This document shows, piece after piece, positions 15,701-17,280 of a stretch of DNA of 17,280 nt. Under the pieces are notes generated by a model that saw nothing but the letters and a program-made list of their open reading frames with translations, was not told the origin of the DNA and searched no databases. Where the stretch lies: the NCBI GenBank assembly GCA_014729315.1, contig WJKD01000855.1, positions 1 to 17,280 on the forward strand, read 5' to 3'. This stretch comes from Promethearchaeota archaeon. Its GTDB lineage: Archaea; Asgardarchaeota; Lokiarchaeia; Sigynarchaeales; SOKP01. The position numbers and the translations under genes are program-made. Numbering within the stretch: the first letter of the stretch is position 1; each line of letters opens with the position of its first letter.

Positions 15701-17039
15701 CTAAGTAAGATCTCATACTACTTGTCCCATTAGAAATCAGGTTAGCTACGGAAACTGCTAATAATTCTTTTGCTTTTTTATCTCCTTTATTCGTCATCCT
15801 TTTTAAAAGCACAAAAGAAGCAGGAATAGTACTTTCGTTTTTAACTCCTATGTTAAGAATTTGATCTATATGTTCGTTGTTAAATGAGAAAAACTGTTCG
15901 AGTTCTTTCTCTTCGAAGAATTCAAGATATTCAGACCTGGACAAATAAGCTAATATTGATAAATTACTTGATTTAAAACAATTTGAGATTAGGGCTTTTA
16001 ATAGATTTCTTGCACCTTCGATAGGTTTCTCTACCATTCTCTTTAGAGTCTTGAAGGGTATTGAAAAAGGGAACTCCTTTAAATTCAATATTTCCATGAA
16101 TTTCTTTTTAAATGTACTACTTTTATTTAATCTGTTAAAGATTTCTTCAAAATCGCGATTTACTAAATATTTAAAATTCTCATCTTTTTGACTTATCTTT
16201 TCGCTTAATAAATCAAAAAGATAATTAAAATCACAGTTAATGAATCGATTGTAAATTTCCTCTTTTAATGATTTAACTTTGGATAATCTCTTCGTCATGT
16301 AATATTCTAAAGCAGTCTGAGACCCAAGATCCGCTAGCTTTTTGTATAGTATAAGATCAGTTTTCCCAATATCATCATTTCTTAACGAATTAAAATTAAA
16401 GTCTTGGAATAATGATTCTAATTCTTCTGAATCATAAATTTGAAGGTATCCATTATTGACTAAGAATAAAACAACATTTCTATGACCGCTTAAAAATCTT
16501 TTGGCAACTTCCTCCTTGAACTTCCTCTTAGCAGTTTTATCTCCTACCTCGGTAAGTCGTTTAAGAAGAGGGAAGGCCAGTGTACGATGTAACAAACGTG
16601 TATCATAATCACTCTCTATCCATGCTTGTAAATTTGAACAGTGTCCCCAAAATTCTGTTTCAGGATCTACTTTAGTACGTGATTGATTCCCTTCGAAACG
16701 ACCTATTTTCTCCTCGACATCGTCAATCGATTGAACTTCATCGTAATCTTCTATTTTATTTATCGGGATGTCTATTACTAAGAATTTACATTGGTTGATT
16801 TTTTTTTTCTCGATGTAGATATTTGTTTTATCACCTTCAAGTTTGAGGGTAAGATACTCGTTTATCTGAAATTCATCGGGTTTTACTACGGGATATTGAA
16901 TTCTTTCTTTAGCTAATTCAACCTTCTTATTTTCCAATTTTAACTGCCTTAGTTTTTCTACATGAAATTTGGAATTAAGGTGCCGGGGAGAATTTGGGTT
17001 TTTTAACTCTTTACCGCAAATAGGACATTTTTTCTTAAT
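12735..17039 (-). CDS. Giant zinc-finger, helical-repeat and LRR protein (ATT start)
   Basis: 1434 residues from ATT at 17037-17039. A C2H2-like finger (C5, C8, H20, H26: CPICGKELKN...RHLNSKFH) opens the protein. A conserved module follows with EYLTLKLE (61-68) and FWGHCSNLQAW (130-140), which I associate with large uncharacterised archaeal, especially Asgard, proteins. Helical repeats come next, marked by LLKxLxxxGDKxAK near 166, 419, 539 and 652, with weaker units near 239 and 340. A long alpha-helical middle leads to leucine-rich repeats (1312-1388, LxxLxLSNNPLEKLP type) and a short tail. No enzyme motif or membrane segment is visible; a scaffold or recognition role is inferred. A TTG at 16937 would give 1400 residues but lose the finger, whose codons are in frame directly upstream. 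GGGTGTTC stands before ATT. First gene of the operon. Confidence 0.88.
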   Translation of the reverse strand: MKKKCPICGKELKNPNSPRHLNSKFHVEKLRQLKLENKKVELAKERIQYPVVKPDEFQINEYLTLKLEGDKTNIYIEKKKINQCKFLVIDIPINKIEDYDEVQSIDDVEEKIGRFEGNQSRTKVDPETEFWGHCSNLQAWIESDYDTRLLHRTLAFPLLKRLTEVGDKTAKRKFKEEVAKRFLSGHRNVVLFLVNNGYLQIYDSEELESLFQDFNFNSLRNDDIGKTDLILYKKLADLGSQTALEYYMTKRLSKVKSLKEEIYNRFINCDFNYLFDLLSEKISQKDENFKYLVNRDFEEIFNRLNKSSTFKKKFMEILNLKEFPFSIPFKTLKRMVEKPIEGARNLLKALISNCFKSSNLSILAYLSRSEYLEFFEEKELEQFFSFNNEHIDQILNIGVKNESTIPASFVLLKRMTNKGDKKAKELLAVSVANLISNGTSSMRSYLEKDGFVKYAEKTELLKWMFSLLKNKDLRAIDFLFTPEYSIFLKTDEFQHLFSFELIKMEIFQALKTEENNHIRKRYTLKQLAILILKALSEKGDKSAELFLKTIVPKLLFQDNYQMIKFLQKIDVLKYINMKIFTNELLKKFHNKDLSCLYFLTDPEFLEIFNNQDFHKYFSFSEKLINKSIKKMEKDEKLTPIALHLLRIFTINGDKNAEKYLRKILTDKLLNGNNSIREHIQKQEYFQFIDDLDEETQLIIVLMPNLDYFKIAQNFRKNVIDEIKDKSSRELFTNIIKSNWNIFDKEALKTVTNIIINFELLALKGLRALQLSNLYNININVLIKNSVAKIFKNHFQKFEEENFITIGDIIGDFLFSFDLRSWEKIFPKGFGKTFSILKKEDKNELINAVTIKFKFEIDESELEWKRASRHKKKEEIIKSVAHKTLLAKLYTKYATELEHNIKINIKKYFKEKLFNASRNKVELVEGFFQIFSNCNNEIKEDIIDGLIENYQSSYKYEAYLSGELDTFETNLFNSMKVSYFDIIAKIGRNFQKKTIPLFKTFNLTYLFWKEYISYNYERNSPPFPDNYSPRYFYKEIRKISSEYDIILMEILKSLNKVVFEYFSINFGIRSELTKFRGYNKELYLGNLLRLDSDEKKNLFLLFVNLLVYESYKVLDTRQLQTLFQNRYSGFYLGILSVFENSHGSYRTHLNFLFRFFEYSGERIDKKLIFRILDRIADRILGSMTSIKEIEIFLDDLEHSKTTGKFKLKESSDCYYERFHLKYNAPESESHDKQIMMIQKRYPIKIKSDQLRFLADVETLECVKRRKAEEVFKRHANRSFLNNPRVPDEFELVHQQNEYNSMVLKQFKVKNENIVSINLRDLNLRKMPNSITNLANLTELILSNNPLEKLPYEISTLKKLKILTLSYSNLKKIPEFIQDLKFLEKFSLYGTPIAQKIQNSKAQSKKNYTSIQISEDIQVLLNRIEYLKSRGIKIDL
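12876..13106 (-). repeat. Leucine-rich repeats in the giant protein
   Basis: Three to four LRR units of about 23 residues are read from INLRDLNLRKMP, LTELILSNNPLEKLP, LKILTLSYSNLKKIP and LEKFSLYGTPI. The LxxLxLSxNxLxxLP spacing matches the plant/bacterial small-LRR class. Such arrays form a curved protein-binding surface; here it sits near the C-terminus. Confidence 0.85.
14958..16595 (-). repeat. Degenerate helical repeats in the giant protein
   Basis: Units of roughly 75-120 residues contain a leucine-rich helix, then GD-K-x-A (GDKTAK, GDKKAK, GDKSAE, GDKNAE; GSQTAL is a weaker copy), a helix, a short loop with Asn/Gly, and a segment such as YLxxY or EYLEFF. They resemble ARM/HEAT-like solenoid units in style, but I cannot assign them to a named family. 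Confidence 0.6.
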
Positions 17040-17044
17040 CGTGT

Positions 17045-17051
17045 GAACACC
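17045..17051 (-). promoter_or_regulatory. Ribosome-binding site supporting an ATT start
   Basis: GGTGTTC, one mismatch from GGTGATC, is followed after 5 nt (ACACG) by ATT at 17039-17037. Spacing is the same as at the CTG-started Roadblock gene. An in-frame TAG lies immediately upstream, so the finger-encoding frame cannot start earlier. Confidence 0.5.
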
Positions 17052-17092
17052 CTATATTTAACTTTTGGTTTAATAATTTCTAATATTTTTCT

Positions 17093-17110
17093 CTATTTAA
17101 GCTTTTAAAA
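17093..17110 (-). promoter_or_regulatory. TATA-like box of the four-gene operon
   Basis: The minus strand reads TTTTAAAAGCTTAAATAG, about 55-70 bases before the ATT of the giant gene. A second AT-rich box (AAGTTAAATATAG) overlaps the ribosome-binding region. Position-based only. Confidence 0.35.
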
Positions 17111-17176
17111 CCAGAGAAAAACCCTATAATCTAATTTTTTTCTTTATTGTTTATCGAATGTCCCAATCTAACATAT

Positions 17177-17263
17177 TTATAGATATTCATGTTTTTCTGG
17201 AAAATCTTTCTCAGAAATAGAATTACCGCATACGACGCTTTTACTAAATTTGAGCAAGACCAT
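17177..17263 (-). CDS. Possible 28-residue small ORF
   Basis: ATG at 17263 is preceded by AAGGA seven to eight bases upstream, and the frame reads MVLLKFSKSVVCGNSISE and then DFPEKHEYL before TAA. The composition is protein-like, but the length makes chance likely and I recognise no family. It would sit just upstream of the four-gene operon on the same strand, and could be a small first gene, a leader or the remnant of a longer one. Confidence 0.2.
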   Translation of the reverse strand: MVLLKFSKSVVCGNSISEKDFPEKHEYL

Positions 17264-17280
17264 ATTTTTTTCCTTAGGGA

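Noticed and set aside
1..17280. Mobile elements, CRISPR arrays, attachment sites
   Set aside because: No transposase or integrase motifs, terminal inverted repeats, or regularly spaced direct repeats were seen.

Overview
The window is archaeal. It encodes a complete transcription factor B with a Gar1-like H/ACA protein directly upstream, the ribosome-binding sites are of the GGTGA type, and TATA-like boxes precede several genes. The DNA is AT-rich. Two Roadblock/LC7-type proteins, a probable longin-like protein and a very large protein with leucine-rich repeats, a zinc finger and no recognisable catalytic domain together suggest an Asgard archaeon, most likely Lokiarchaeia-like. That placement is inference from gene content; there is no rRNA here to test it.

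Layout. 1-333 (+): 3' end of a CbiO/EcfA-like ABC ATPase. 378-848 (-): L-2-amino-thiazoline-4-carboxylate hydrolase-like protein. 1176-1622 (+): probable longin-like protein. 1623-2128: no gene that I accept, but an unusually hairpin-dense core (about 1776-1986) that may be a structured RNA or a decayed gene. 2129-2599 and 2836-3183 (-): two Roadblock-like proteins. 3381-6594 (-): a two-gene signalling operon, a stand-alone receiver followed by a PAS/PocR sensor histidine kinase. 6835-7428 (-) and 7558-8841 (+): divergent pair, a soluble sulfite-oxidase-fold molybdoenzyme and an acyl-CoA dehydrogenase. 8953-10234 (-): gar1-tfb operon. 10668-17039 (-): a compact four-gene operon, transcribed as giant zinc-finger/LRR protein, two paralogous 125-residue proteins sharing the N-terminal motif KISDGFVTN, and a radical SAM/SPASM enzyme with a PqqD-like N-terminus. 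The right edge (17040-17280) holds this operon's promoter and at most a 28-codon ORF.

Two points deserve most attention. First, the four-gene operon looks like an undescribed system: a peptide/protein-modifying type of radical SAM enzyme with a built-in PqqD-like segment, next to two small paralogues that are natural substrate candidates, and a giant scaffold-like protein. Second, at least five genes here seem to begin at AUU, AUA or CUG. In each case conserved N-terminal sequence lies upstream of any standard start codon, no ATG/GTG/TTG is available in frame, and a GGTGA-like ribosome-binding site stands 6-7 nt before the proposed start. Standard gene callers would truncate all of them, and in doing so would remove a zinc finger, the receiver's acidic pocket, the PqqD-like segment and the family motif of one small protein.
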